Shown: piece by piece, positions 1 to 11,447 of the stretch
Layout of the letters: each line of letters opens with the position of its first letter
How positions within the stretch are numbered: the stretch's first letter is position 1
NCBI GenBank assembly: GCA_025765595.1
Contig: JAIVFH010000010.1
Location: 186,001-250,000 of the forward strand
From: Obelidium mucronatum
Taxonomy: Eukaryota; Chytridiomycota; Chytridiomycetes; Chytridiales; Chytriomycetaceae
Direction: 5' to 3'
Length of the DNA: 64,000 nt
Notes under the pieces: model-generated
Told to the model about the DNA's origin: nothing
Databases searched by the model: none
Seen by the model: only the letters and a program-made list of their open reading frames with translations
Program-made: the position numbers and the translations under genes

Positions 1-2476
1 GATAATCATTCCCCCAGAAACACCAAGAACTGGAGGATTTATGTCTGGTAAAGGCCAAGCTCTACCAAAGATATCCAAGGAAAACCTGGATTTTTCAGAA
101 AAGCTTTTAAACTCTGCTGTTATTGGCTCCCCGTCTCGAGTTACAAAACCGCCCTTGACCTTTGAAAACGCCGAAACCGACTACGAAACCGGTTTTTTCC
201 AAACCGGCTCTGCATTTGAATACCCCCAAACAATTCAAACTCCCAATTCCTCGAAATACCCCTCTTGCATCGGCAGTCACTCCTTTAAACAGTAGTGGGT
301 TAAGCAGCAATGCGGTTCAGCAAACCCCGATGCGTTCATTTCACGTGAATGTGGCGACTTTGATTGGCTCGTCCTCGCTTACAGCCTTGTCCAGGAGCGC
401 TATAAAAGCTGAAACTAGGTCTCCAGCTCCACATCAGAATCGAGGAAGTGGGGTGAAGCAATTTAAGCCGCCGACACCATTACAACGGAAACCCGGCGCG
501 GGTGGTGGACATGATTTAAATTCTCCTGCTGCCAATTCACCTATTTCATTCCGCGGTGGTTCTTTGAATGGCACCTCTTCTGACGTGACCACGTTGCCGC
601 CGAAGCAGGTTGTGTTCAACTGTGACAGGTTGGTTTCTATCTTTTTGTCGTTGTTTTTTTTTATCTTGGGTTTAAGTTCATTTATTTCAAGGCGTTTCTC
701 GTCATTCGATGCGGGCTGTCTATGGCGATTCGAGATTGACCCATGCATCAGGCGACCTTGCTGACAAAATGTGAGTTGAAACATTGCTGACCTGTGGCAG
801 TTACTAATACCACTCTTTTCTCTTCGATTCCGTCAGTCCAACTGAAATTCTTCACATGAACTCACAATCTGCCAAAACATTCCGTTTCAAAACAACACCC
901 GCAACTATGACTACAACCACCGCCCCCGAATCCAATTGGGGTCCTGAAGAATGCCGACACGAGCTCTTGAACAACTATAACCTCTCTGATAAAAAAGTAA
1001 CACCTGAATGGGTGTCGAATCACTATCGTTGGATTGTTTGGAAACTAGCTGCCATGGTTCGATCGTTTCCGGATTTGCTGACTTTGAAAGATGGGGCTGG
1101 GGGTTGGGAAAAGTATTGGAGTGGGTCGGCAGTTGTAGATCAAATGTTGTATAGGTTTGTTTTTGTCATGCGCACCGTTGCCATCCATGTTGATTTTTGT
1201 TTTGTTTTAAAAAGATACCAAAAAGAGTACTGCGATGCAAGAAGATCCTGCTTAAATCTAATAATCGAAGGCGATCGGGCTCCTGATTCGTTGCTTGTGC
1301 TCTGTGTGGCGGATGTGTTTGTGAATGGAGAATCTGTATTGGAGAATGGCATTGATGGTAAAATCGTATTTTTTTTTTTTTTTTTTTTTTTTTTTGGGAT
1401 TAGAATGATGATGCTCTCGTTCTTTTTTTTTTTTAATTCCAACCTTTTCTAGTGACGGAGGTTGCACCAGAGAACTTGGGTTTGGAGTTGACGGATGGCT
1501 GGTATAGTCTCAAAACGCAAATCGATCCGGTTTTGTGCCGGGCATTAGTTTCTGGAACCTTGCGGATAGGTTGCAAATTGATGATTTACGGCGCCCAGGT
1601 GACTGAACCCCGTTCTAAAGATCGAACCCACCCCATTAATTTTACTTGAAATCATAAAGGTCAATGGCGAAACGGGTTCTCGATCGGCATTGGAAGCAGG
1701 AGACCGGCTTGGCTTGAAAATATCAGCGAATGGAACTCGTTTAGCGAAATGGGATGCGAAACTTGGGTACCAAGCTCGACCTATCCCGTTTCAAGTCTCG
1801 ATTGCACGCGTTTCAAAGGAAGGCGGTTCGATACCAATGATTGACGCCGTGGTTATGAGAGTATATCCAATGCTTTTCATGGAAAATAAGATGATCCTGT
1901 CGTGGGCTGAGAATGAAGTGCAGAGCCGAAAACACCAGGTTGACTTTTTTTTTGAATGTCGTTTCAATTTTTTGAAACATTGCGCCCAGGAACTATTTGC
2001 CAAAGAATGTGAACGGCTTATATCGAAGCATCAAAAATCGAGCAATCAAGACTTGGATGGATCTGAGATTGCCGCCGAAGCCCGTGAGACTATTCCTGAG
2101 AGGAATGTTCAGCGGAAACTTGTTGTACGAATATGCGATGTCCCTCCCACTGGACATGGAAATGAAACTTGCGGAACTGCCTTATTGACTCTCTGGAATC
2201 CCGATGCATCGATGTTAGAAATGTTGAGAGAAGGAAGACGGGTCAAGGTTTGTATCGTGTTTTTTTTTTCCTTGTAACATTGACTTGAAACTTGTAATTT
2301 CACTCCAGTTTATCGGTTTATTACCTGACTTGTATTCCAATGATACGTCTGTTGTGCATTTGAAGCTCGGATCAAAAAAGATCATGTTTCCAGTTCCCGT
2401 CTCACCATCTGAGCCAGGGTGGTGGCTCTCCACCTATTTTTTTGCGGAAGTTGAATCGAACCTTTCTGTGATCTAA
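1..2476 (+). CDS. BRCA2: BRCA2 homologue, 3' part (5' end outside window)
   Basis: Homologous-recombination mediator that loads RAD51 on ssDNA. A BRC-repeat-like stretch (GGFMSGKGQALPKISKENL) opens the window. The DNA-binding region follows: helical domain with WVSNHYRWIVWKLAAM, then OB1 (LVLCVADV, LTDGWYSLKTQIDP, LKISANGT) and OB2 (end near LLTLWNPDASMLEMLREG). Likely exons: to 191 and 277-621 (uncertain), 692-770, 837-1154, 1215-1357, 1453-1598, 1660-1938, 1990-2247, 2309-2476. Introns are 51-95 nt; the 1358-1452 intron holds a long T run. The reading frame changes between about 159 and 295; an 85-nt intron 192-276 would restore it, or there is an indel. The insert in OB2 (tower) looks short, and no OB3 is visible before the stop. 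Family assignment is secure; the two first exon borders are not. Confidence 0.92.
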
Positions 2477-2510
2477 AAATAGATTTAACAGAATCTCCGT
2501 TTTAACAGTC

Positions 2511-4160
2511 ATGCCGTTGTTGGCCCAGATACAATGGAGAGGGCAACCGCTGTGTCCAGTATATATCGAACCGACCTCTAACACAAGCTATTACAATGTT
2601 TCAAGCTTGCCTAAGCTCTGCCCCTCAATTTCATCTGAGCTTCCAGCAGGACTGCGATCAAAACTGATTTCAGCCAAATTAATTCAGAAGGTGAACATTG
2701 ATCGAACTGGTGTAAAGAATGTTCTATCATTTGGTGGAGTTCAACTCTACGTGCAATACTTCGGGCAGGAGCTTCTATCTTCCATGAATTGCCCCATATC
2801 TCGTGCCACAATTGCGCAGCTGCTAGACGCAACTTTCGACATCATCAATCTTCTTCAGTTGGAGAATATGCAATCGATAGCAAACGTACAGCAAGAGAGT
2901 GTCACTCAATTGGCGCTTGCAACACATCTCCAACACACCCAAGATCGATTGAACCAATCGATTTCCTGCAATCGCAATCTTCAACAATCAGTTAATAATC
3001 TTCAATCGTTAAATACCCTCCTTCAAGCAGACTGCAACAAGCAATGTAGCTTGCTCAGAAGTCAATTGGCTGCAGCTGAAACCAAGTGTGCAAGCTTTCG
3101 ACAGTCGAATCAAACCACTGCCGATGAGTTACGTACCTGTCGAGTTGATCATGACCGGCAGGTTTTTGTGAATCTTCGTTTGCAGGAAGAGCTTGCAAAG
3201 AATCGGCTCACTCAAACGGCAAGACAAACCTTGCGATTAGAAAAGGAACGAAATGAGTATAAAGAAAAGAGTGCTTTGAGACAGCGTCGTGTGGATCAGT
3301 TAGAACGAGAACTGGCACCTTTCAAGGCGGTTTTCAGTGGCACAACAGGTGGTCGATTCTTCAACCAGATTGTTTCCGTTAAAGAGTTGGATACGAGGGA
3401 GGTTACCCAGCGAGTGCAAACAAGGATGGAGATGTTGGATTTATTGAGTCTTGCGTTGTCGATGAATGTATTGAACAGCAGCCGTTTGATTTGGGATTTG
3501 ATTTATTCGCAAGTATGTAGTGACAGTTAACAAGAATCAAGCTAATGCAATGTTTATTAGATAAAATTCTTCACCGTAAAAAGCTTTCATGGTCCCGTTG
3601 TTTTCCACAAACTGTTTTCTCCTCGGCTGCTGCTGTTTCTAGACAAGTATTATGCCAAATGTGGCCGAGCGCCATACGATCTGTTACGCGGGATGGGATC
3701 GGATGGAGATGATGAAACCAAACATGAGCCAATCTCATTCCAGGGGTTTATTTGGCTTCCTCATGCACGAACCATGCAAAAGCGCTTTGCTGATTCTACA
3801 GAAAATCTGCAGTATATTGGGTACGATGATACAATTGGTAAATTAATTGCGGCACGGTTCCATGAGATTCAGTTGCAGGCTCAGGCCAAAGGAAGGGCCG
3901 TGAAGTTGATCTTGGGGACTGACGAAAAAGACATTGGAATTGTGACAGTTGTTGTGGAGGTTATCAAGGGCCGAAAACGGGTGCGAGGAACTCAGGATTA
4001 TGGGGGATTTGGCGGCCTATCCTGTCTGCCGGAATCGCGCCGGCCGGCTGCCGGAGTCTACCGGTACCGGCACCGGCACCGGCCAACCGCACCGGCAGAA
4101 AGCCGAAGCTTGAGCTGCTGCCAAAAACCGGCACTAAAACCAAGCATAAAAAATGAATAG
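2511..4160 (+). CDS. Coiled-coil protein of unknown function
   Basis: Not recognised. Exon 1 is 2511-3512 and exon 2 starts at 3561 after a 48-nt GT-AG intron that keeps frame; the open frame runs to 4160 (533 aa). Residues about 1-120 look globular; about 120-270 is a Gln/Asn/Leu-rich heptad-like coiled coil (LQHTQDRLNQS, LQQSVNNLQSLNTLL). After the intron comes a second globular part (FLDKYYAKCGRAPYDLLRG, GFIWLPHARTM). The last 50 or so codons run into CCGG-rich repeat DNA, so the true 3' end is probably disrupted or spliced away near 3990. It begins only 34 bp after the BRCA2 stop on the same strand. It might be one gene with the next one (4718-7245), interrupted by the repeat island; that is inference. 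Confidence 0.5.
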
Positions 4161-4717
4161 TTAGATAGGACGCAAGATAAAAAAAGAAGAAGGGTGAAAG
4201 GAGGAACAAAGAAGCAAGAGAAGACATGAAAGAGAGGAAAGCAGATGGAAGACACTAACCAGCTTAAAATCACAAACATTCTCGACCTCTCGACATCCAG
4301 AATGATTCGAGAGTTTAGGACGGCCTTACTGTGGAACATCCAAGGCAAGACAGTAAGTAAACAGCCATTAGCCAGCCAAAAAAACCAAAGAACATACCAA
4401 AAGTGAAAGGGGGGGCGTTCCTCCCCCCCTTGACCCCCCTCCTTTAAGTCTCACTGATATCTTTAGGAAGTTGCTGCGGGCGCCATGAACCGTTGCTGCG
4501 GGTACCATGAACTGCTGCTGTTTTGGAGATGATTTTCTAAGCAAAACAATTAACAATGCTTGGCCAAGATTGTGCTTGGTGCATTGCCGGCCGGCTTGGC
4601 ACGAGACAGAGTCACAAGATGGTCAGGGAAGGTCACAATGCCGGTCTTGTGGAACGAATCTGATTGGTTGAGGAGGTTGCCGGCTGGCAGCATACCGGCT
4701 GAATTCCGGCAAGTGCT
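4161..4717. other. Non-coding stretch with CCGG-rich repeats and a G7/C7 palindrome
   Basis: No convincing ORF. It is flanked by CCGG-rich tracts (4010-4110 and 4570-4710, with repeated gccggc/ccggcac words). At 4406-4431 a run of seven G and a run of seven C form a near-perfect stem. Two copies of a gttgctgcggg..ccatgaac word lie at about 4471-4515. Looks like a decayed repeat or a repeat-filled intron. Confidence 0.5.
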
Positions 4718-7245
4718 ATGATCGCCCGGGGATTTGAGGAGGAATTTCAAAGCTGGATCATTCCTGGCTATATGACTAGTCTTCGAGACCTAGAAAAATT
4801 AATTAATGACATCTGGGATGACTTCAAGTGCTTGGAAACTTTTCTACTTGGGCAAGCACGACCAAAAGACTTCAGTTTTGAGTATTCCGAAGTACCACAG
4901 TATATCATCACTGTCATTCGAGCACTTGACAATTGTCTTGGAAAGTGCTGCACACTTCTCCCTCAAAGACTTGCGGACGCCACTGCAGCCCGAGATGCTC
5001 GGATTAAAGACAATGAAGAAAATAACAAAACGCAATTCATGGCGCTTCTTGCATTACAACGAGCAGAAATTCTTGTTAAAGAGCTCACAAGTTGTTTAAA
5101 CGAAATCCCTGAAACAATCAATCAACTTGCTGCAATAGAGTCTGAACTTGAAAACCAAGCCATTCTTGGAAACGGACCTTTTTCAGGACTTACAGCGGCC
5201 CATCAAGTAGTTTCAATGGAAAAGGTCAAGATTCTTCAAACACTGGAGACTGCTGTGAAACTGAACGAGAAAGTTCACATCATTCTGTCGCGCCGAGCTC
5301 ATAAGCTGCAAGTTTATAAGCTTTCAGACACTCAAAGACAGCTGAACGAAACTCTGGCAATGTTCTATGTTGAATCAATTGATGAGAAACGAAGTCGTTT
5401 GATTGAAAAACGACTCCTTGAAATTTGCAGGTACTTTTGCTCCCTTGTGCAAATGATTGTACATTAAAACAACTCAAGGAGCAAGAATCTTCCAGTTATT
5501 ATATGCGCTTATGACGGCGCCTCCCATGCCCTCGTGAGGCGTTCTGGTATGGATGGTGAAACGCCAACCCTTATAACGTCACTTGTGGCATCTATTGCAA
5601 AGGACTTGGACAAACTTTATGTGGGGTACGGAAAGACAAAACGAATGAAAACCCATCTTTTGGAAATATCCAAGAATATCGTAAAGAACGCCTCATGGAT
5701 CAAACTTACCAATCATCGAGCCAGTAAATGGTTCAAAGTACCCCCCATTGCAACTGCTGTTGAAATTATGCATAGTGAGGATTTTAGCGGGTTGCTCGAC
5801 ACTATCATTGTTGAATCCAAGAACTATTTAAGCTTGGGATCCTGGCACATTTTCCGTGAAGCCATTTGGCGGAATCAGGAGGAGTTTGATGGGGAAGCGT
5901 TCAATTTCGAGTCAAGGATCAATTCCATACGTCTTGATTCCATGGATATTGTGGATGCTGATGGTGTTCAAGTGTGGGCTCCGTTTCTTTTCTCATTCTT
6001 GTGCACCTTGTGTCGACTTCCAGTCCTGAAATTTCATGAAACTCGAGAATGGCTAGTCAGACATTTGTTTCTGGAGCAAACCCGCAGTGAGCCTTTCTGG
6101 CTGGATCATTTCTACAAGCCAGATCGAAATTCTGCAGACCCAACACACAACATCTGGAAGATTATTGATCCTCCTCATTTCATGAAGAGACTGTCCACCC
6201 AAATATCTGGCGTCAAAAGCGGATACAAGGATTTTACAGATAGAAAACTGTACATTCAAATTGCCGAGACTCTGGAAACAAAACTACTGCCCCTTTTCTT
6301 TACAAAGTACCGCGACAAAATGAATGTACTGGATGCATTCTCTTTGTTTGGTTTGGATGTAGAACTAAAGGCACAGGAATTTGGGAACAGACGTGTTGCA
6401 AGCTTTCTTCGACTTGTTCGACGCTTCTATGAAGCATGTGATTCTTCTGGTCTATCGGCTGAGCATCGAAATGAACGATTTGATGACATGTGGGAGTGGC
6501 TGGAGCTGCACTACTTTCCAGAAGTCTTTGGGAATATTCCGTCAGACTCTGTTCCAGCTCGGCCTCATGGTGACAGAGACTTAGAAGAGCCAGTTTTCTT
6601 TCGTTGGGAGAACAAAGCTCTCCCATCCGAGCTAATGGAGGCAATTGCAAGCTTTATCGACATCCGAAACCAAGTGAAGAGTTATCTGGAATCAGAAAGC
6701 TTTAATAACCCAGATAGTATTCTTGCCTCCTTGGTTGAACGAGCAATGGGGACAAACAATCTTGAGACTGAAATGTCTATATTGCGGTTATTTGAGGGGA
6801 TCTTGACAAGTGGTCGGGTTAGCCAGGTGGATCCAATCAAAGCTCATCTATCTGTACGAAAAGTTCGATATACCCAGCTATTACAATTGCGATTGGGAGC
6901 AGATATTGATATAGGGTATAGAGAGGCTCCATCGCGAGGCCGTTCATATAAGGAACATGATGAAGGAAGATGGGAAGCTGAATTGGGTGATGAAGACACA
7001 ATTAATACCAACAGGTGATGTGGGTTATATGGCTGTTATCTGATTAATTGTGATTCTGTAACAGGCACGCAAAAGAAACATCTGCTGATAAAATGAAAAA
7101 CTCCAGCGCCTTAGCTCTTCGGGATTCAACCATTCGTGACAAGCATCGCGTGAATATGGATGCTGTTATTCTCACATCATCCAAGTCTTTGAAGCGGAAA
7201 CAGCCAATTGATTATGATAATGATGAAGATAAAGAGAACAATTAA
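4718..7245 (+). CDS. Large uncharacterised protein (three exons)
   Basis: Not recognised as a named family. Exons 4718-5430, 5479-7014 and 7065-7245 join in frame through 48- and 50-nt introns to give 809 aa. The N-terminal third is helical with possible coiled coil; around the first junction there is a motif NLPVIICAYDGASHALV; the middle is rich in aromatic residues (WLDHFYKP, WEWLELHYFPEVF); the tail is basic then acidic and ends DNDEDKENN, which suggests a nuclear protein. The start at 4718 is simply the first Met; coding could begin further upstream in the repeat island. It may be the second half of a gene that begins at 2511, or a domesticated transposon protein; neither can be shown here. 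Confidence 0.6.
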
Positions 7246-7320
7246 TTACACTAATCCATCTTTACTCCTTTGCTGTATGGAAGAAAACAAAATGTTAATA
7301 CGTCTTTTCAAGTATTTATA

Positions 7321-7364
7321 GAATGGTCAAGTGACCCGAGAAAACTCGGGTCACTTGACCATTC
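7321..7364. repeat. Perfect 20-bp inverted repeat with AAAA loop
   Basis: 7321-7340 and 7345-7364 are exact reverse complements around a 4-nt AAAA loop. It lies in the 155-bp gap between the 4718-7245 gene and the 7401 gene, so it could act as a 3'-end hairpin or be a small palindromic insertion. Confidence 0.9.
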
Positions 7365-7400
7365 TCGCAGCAAACTAGGGTTTCCAAATCTGATTTTTGA

Positions 7401-7950
7401 ATGATAGTGAAAACTCTGTGGCACAACCACCACCCTGCATCTGAGCTTGAAGAAACTCTATATGTTCCTCGGCGGCATCATTCAATCGACGAATTGAAGG
7501 AATTGGAGAGTAATTCACAGTTTGATGTGATGGCAATTGTGTACGCGGCAAGCGAGAGCGTTGTTTGCCTAATTGACTCGACGCTCGCATTGCTGCAAGT
7601 TCAAGACTACAATCGTGGATTCAAAAAGATTCAGGTGTGTAAGGGCTGTAAATAGCTTTGTGGCCTCATTTTCCGACGCAATACCATAGGTTGGGGATGT
7701 TGTCTGCTTAAAGAATCTAGAATACCTTCATAAAGACCAGCGAATGCATTATTCTCGCTTTCAAAAGCATTTTGGAGTTCTTGAAGTGGCGTTGAGCAAG
7801 ACTGAGAAAGATATCAAGTCACGGCTGATCAAATTCAGGTTTATTTACGAGTTTGATATTTTAAGAAACTTTCCGCAGTCTAACGCGTCTGTTTGTGTTT
7901 CCAGAGAGTCGGAGGAATACAAGATGTGGATGGATGAAAATGCCAAGTAG
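7401..7950 (+). CDS. Small uncharacterised helical protein (142 aa)
   Basis: Three exons (7401-7634, 7690-7838, 7905-7950) with 55- and 66-nt GT-AG introns join in frame to 142 aa. The middle is predicted helical and the C-terminal part (ALSKTEKDIKSRLIKFRESEE) is a charged amphipathic helix, reminiscent of small BLOC/BORC-type coiled-coil subunits such as KxDL proteins, but the diagnostic motif is not exact. No membrane segment or signal. I do not assign a function. Confidence 0.55.
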
Positions 7951-8111
7951 TCACGTGACGCGTGTTTTGAATCGCATAAAATTTTCCCTTGCAAACGTTC
8001 CCCGCCGACGTTGAAGAAGTAACAGAAGTAAAAGAAAAAAAGAAAAAAAAAAGAAAAAGAATAATTTTAAGATTAAAAAAAAGTCGAAAAAGTCGAAAAA
8101 GCGAAAGAGAG

Positions 8112-9509
8112 ATGGAAGCGACGTCCCTCGCCACGCATCCCACACGCGGCACCGTAGTAGTCGCGCACCGCCGCCTCGCCGCACGCTGCGAAGTCGTGCG
8201 GGAGGCGCCGCTCGCAGTGTTCCGGCGCGACTTTGTGCCGTTGGTTGCGGCGCCGCCTTCGCTGGGCGACGTGTTTCTGTGGCAGCTGAGTCAGCAGTTT
8301 CTCGCGCTGGCGCCGGCGACGCAGCGGCGCGTGCTCGCGCTTGTTGGCGACGTGCGCTGCGCGACGGCGGCGGCGGTGCGCGCGCAGCTTGCGGACTGCG
8401 GCGGCGGCGTCGACGCCGAGCTGCTCGTCAAAGTCGCGATGGTGTGCGAGTACAATGCGTACACCGAGGAGGGGTCGCAGGAAGTCGCGCTGTTCGCCTA
8501 TCTGGGGAAATTCTCGCACTCGTGCAGGCCAAACTGCTTCCGCTTCCACGAGGACGGGAACGTCGTCGTGCGGACCCTGGTGCCCGTGGACCCTGGCGAG
8601 GAGCTGACAGTCGACTACGACTCCATCAGAAGCCAGACAATGCCGATTGGCGTGCGGAGAGAGTATCTGCTGCGCTCAAAGGGATTTGAATGCCTGTGTC
8701 CACGGTGCTCGGCCCCAGCAGACGATACTCGCAGCTTTCATTGCTGTAGCAACAGTCCCAGTAGTCGGTCATCTTGTTCCGGCGCTCATCAAGCCAGCAC
8801 GCTTGTGCCCAATTTGTTTACCTTGACGTCTTGCAATTTGTGTGGGCTTGTGCCCACTTTGCTACAAACGCAAGCTGTTCTCTCCGCTGAAACCCTGCTT
8901 ACCCAACAAGTCACTTTCTTGAATGAGCAAGCTCAGAATGGAGGTGAAGTTTATGAAATCAATGCCTTGATTGACCAAATGAAGAGCCCCCATCCACACC
9001 ACTTTTATGCGTCAGAGTACTGGGCAATCAAAGGTCGCCAAGCTCAAGAATTTAATGATATGAAGGAAGTAACCAGGTGTGCAAGAGCCCGGCTTGAATG
9101 CGTCAAAGCGATTCTCCAGTTTCCTTCTCCAGATACCGCTTCCCTTCAACTTCGACTCGGTGAATGCTTAATGAATATGGCTCCGAATCGTGCCGTTTTA
9201 AAGGAAGCGCAAGAAGTATATCGCGCTGCTGTCGTCTCTTTTGGAATCACGCATGGTGATTCTCATGAATACAGTCTTGATGTTTCAAAGTCCCTTGCCA
9301 GTGTTCAAGCAAAACTCAAGTGGAAGGAAGACGTAATGCTATCGTTACAGGAATGTAGCTTTTGCGGATGTTCAAACAGTAGTGCTGACCCGGATGTGGT
9401 GTTGACGGAATGTGGGAAATGTCATGGCGTATCTTACTGTTGTGTCCAACATCAACTTGCTCAAGAACCCATCCACAAGAAGAATTGCAAGATTCCAAGT
9501 GGGGTATAA
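8112..9509 (+). CDS. SET-domain protein with C-terminal MYND finger (SMYD-like)
   Basis: Probable protein lysine methyltransferase. Intronless, 465 aa from the ATG at 8112, which follows a purine-rich leader. The SET core is at about residues 110-200: FSHSCRPNCFRF (the NHSC-like cofactor motif), PGEELTVDYD, and the post-SET cysteines FECLCPRC. A MYND zinc finger closes the protein (about 415-460: CSFCGCSNS ... CGKCHGVSYCC ... HKKNC). In animal SMYD1-3 the MYND is inserted inside an N-terminal split SET; here it is at the C-terminus. A helical, TPR-like segment lies between. The first ~550 bp are very GC-rich, the rest is not. Substrate unknown. Confidence 0.85.
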   Translation: MEATSLATHPTRGTVVVAHRRLAARCEVVREAPLAVFRRDFVPLVAAPPSLGDVFLWQLSQQFLALAPATQRRVLALVGDVRCATAAAVRAQLADCGGGVDAELLVKVAMVCEYNAYTEEGSQEVALFAYLGKFSHSCRPNCFRFHEDGNVVVRTLVPVDPGEELTVDYDSIRSQTMPIGVRREYLLRSKGFECLCPRCSAPADDTRSFHCCSNSPSSRSSCSGAHQASTLVPNLFTLTSCNLCGLVPTLLQTQAVLSAETLLTQQVTFLNEQAQNGGEVYEINALIDQMKSPHPHHFYASEYWAIKGRQAQEFNDMKEVTRCARARLECVKAILQFPSPDTASLQLRLGECLMNMAPNRAVLKEAQEVYRAAVVSFGITHGDSHEYSLDVSKSLASVQAKLKWKEDVMLSLQECSFCGCSNSSADPDVVLTECGKCHGVSYCCVQHQLAQEPIHKKNCKIPSGV

Positions 9510-9675
9510 AGTTTCAGATTGCGCACTCGGTTTCCATTTTTGCCTTCCCTTTATCTGAAAAAGCGGAAGTAATTAAATGAAATACCCCAGGTTCTGAATA
9601 ATGTGTTTCCAAGCAGTTGTCGATCCAATGAAAAATTGCGGACTTGACTGCGTCTGGGAAAAAAAAACCTCGTAA

Positions 9676-10212
9676 ATGAACCCGTACCTCGCCATTGCAT
9701 GCCAAGAGAGCTTCAGCAACTTTACAACAGAGTTGATTTCCTCTTCCGACAACAAGTATAAGGGATACACTCGCTTTTGCAACAGTGGAACCATCCATCA
9801 ATTCAACGAAACGTGTTCTGGCCTTGGCCCCACCACCTTCAACTTCACAGCAGGAGTCTTACTCCTGGACTCATTCTGCAGAAACCAAGCAATATCTGTG
9901 GGCGGCGCCTTATGGAATGAAACTCAAGCAAATCGATGCACCCAAGGGTTTCTTACGCTTGCCCAGACTGTCAGCGTCACAAATACATCTACTCTATGTC
10001 CAGCCTTAAAAGTCTCTTTAAACGACTTTCATGCGTCTTGTATGCCTCTTCTTGATTTTACCACTGGTGGATCCGTGCTTAATGACGTGTGCGAGCCAGA
10101 GCAGGTTCCATGGTGGAATTCTAGTCCTGGTTACTATATTTACGGCTTCTTATTGTTTGGTTTGATTGGGGCGTTTTTCACTGGTTGTTGTAGTTGCTGT
10201 TGGTGTTGCTGA
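9676..10212 (+). CDS. Cys-rich single-pass membrane protein, paralogue A
   Basis: 178 aa, intronless. Many N-glycosylation sequons (NFT, NET, NTS) and conserved cysteines in the first 150 residues, then one hydrophobic helix (about 150-170) and a very short tail of almost only cysteines (CCSCCWCC), a likely palmitoylation site. No classical signal peptide is visible, so an upstream exon may be missing or the protein is inserted by its C-terminal anchor. It is clearly paralogous to 18086-18619: shared blocks include CQESF, FNFTAGVL, LDSFCRN and QGFLTLAQT. A polyadenylation-like aataaa follows the stop. Function unknown; a surface glycoprotein is inferred. Confidence 0.8.
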   Translation: MNPYLAIACQESFSNFTTELISSSDNKYKGYTRFCNSGTIHQFNETCSGLGPTTFNFTAGVLLLDSFCRNQAISVGGALWNETQANRCTQGFLTLAQTVSVTNTSTLCPALKVSLNDFHASCMPLLDFTTGGSVLNDVCEPEQVPWWNSSPGYYIYGFLLFGLIGAFFTGCCSCCWCC

Positions 10213-11447
10213 AATAAAAGCTGGTTGAACATACAACCACAAAAAGGTGACATCTTTCACTGACTTTCAGTGTATGCATCAGCTCATTCAGCTGGTTTTC
10301 TTTTATCACTGTATGTGTGTTTGTGTTTGGAAAAAAAAAATTGCGGACTGACCAATATCCCTACGGTGGTTAGTACACTGCTAGGACAGATGCCGGAAGA
10401 ATTCCGGACGCAGCCGCATTCTCCCGGAATACGTGGCGTATTCCGGACGAATGCGGCTGCGTGCGTAATCCTGGCGGTGTTTCCGAAAGACAACCGGCAG
10501 GCAAGTACGGTACACAAGCCCCCGAAAATAGCCACCGTTTTCCGGACGCCCTGCCGAGCGATTGCGTCAGAGGGGTTCTGCAGATTGCGTGCGAAAAGCG
10601 GCAGGTACTCCAGGGAATATCCGTAGAATTCCAAACGTAAAATTCCCCAGCTATGCAGGTGTCTATGCCGGTGGTTTGACATCAGAACCAAAATTTCCAC
10701 AGTTGTAAAAGATACTGAAGTAGGACTTGAATCGGGGACCTTCTCGGTACCATCTCACGTCAACACCATTCAACAAATCGATGTTGAAGGGGTAAAACCC
10801 ATTCTCAATAATTCTCAATAACACCCGAGTTCCATTCTTGGTTTCGCAAAGTAGAAATAAGTATCGCTTTTCAAGATTCATTTTATTCTTCAATCTCATC
10901 CCTCTCCTCTGTCTCATTACCTTCTAAATAATGTGAAGAAAGAAAATACTGTCGCATACGTCCCACAAACCGCATGTCTGGCAGCATCAATGTTTGCCGC
11001 TTTGCATGCAGACAACATAGAACTGCATCCTCAAAGAATGTGACCATTTAAGATTCTGAAAATTCGTGCAGAGCCACCATGGCTGATACAGTAACACGAA
11101 TGGATGGTTTTCCCGAGGCTGCCAACGATTTGCCGTAGGCTGTCGAACCTACGTTCAAAAATTAGCAACAGACAAGCAAAAGTCAAAGTCGACACACCAG
11201 TGCTGCGAATCGCGTTCGTGGTATCACCAGCGTCGTTTATTTCTGCAGCTTAATTATCTGCTTGTGCCAGGCGAAGTTGTCTCGGGTCTTGCAGGCTTTC
11301 TTGCCTTTGCCCGTCGTCGTTGCTTTCTGTTCGCACTCCGTTTCTTCATCACTATCTTCGATGTGACGCCGTTTACGAGGTTGCGCTTGTTTTCGGGGCT
11401 TTTTGGCGGGCATTCGAAGTTTTGAATGTCATTTAATATTTTAACAA
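10213..11447. other. Gene-poor stretch
   Basis: No ORF here has homology I recognise. It contains the nested hairpin at 10408-10462 inside a GC-rich block (10370-10640), then AT-rich DNA. A minus-strand ORF at 11254-11508 (84 aa, basic tail) has no supporting features and overlaps the next weak gene. Confidence 0.5.
10408..10462. repeat. Nested palindrome (two stacked stems)
   Basis: Outer arms 10408-10421 and 10449-10462 are exact 14-nt reverse complements; inner arms 10424-10433 and 10437-10446 are exact 10-nt reverse complements around a TGG loop. The two stems stack with only two unpaired bases on each side. Confidence 0.9.

Noticed and set aside
7989..8111. Upstream extension of the SET/MYND protein
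   Set aside because: The added residues are a Lys/Arg run from purine-rich leader DNA with no homology; the ATG at 8112 is the better start.
10700..10810. Possible minus-strand tRNA (a ggacttgaatcgggg block resembling a T-arm)
   Set aside because: The acceptor, D and anticodon arms cannot be paired; the T stem itself does not close.
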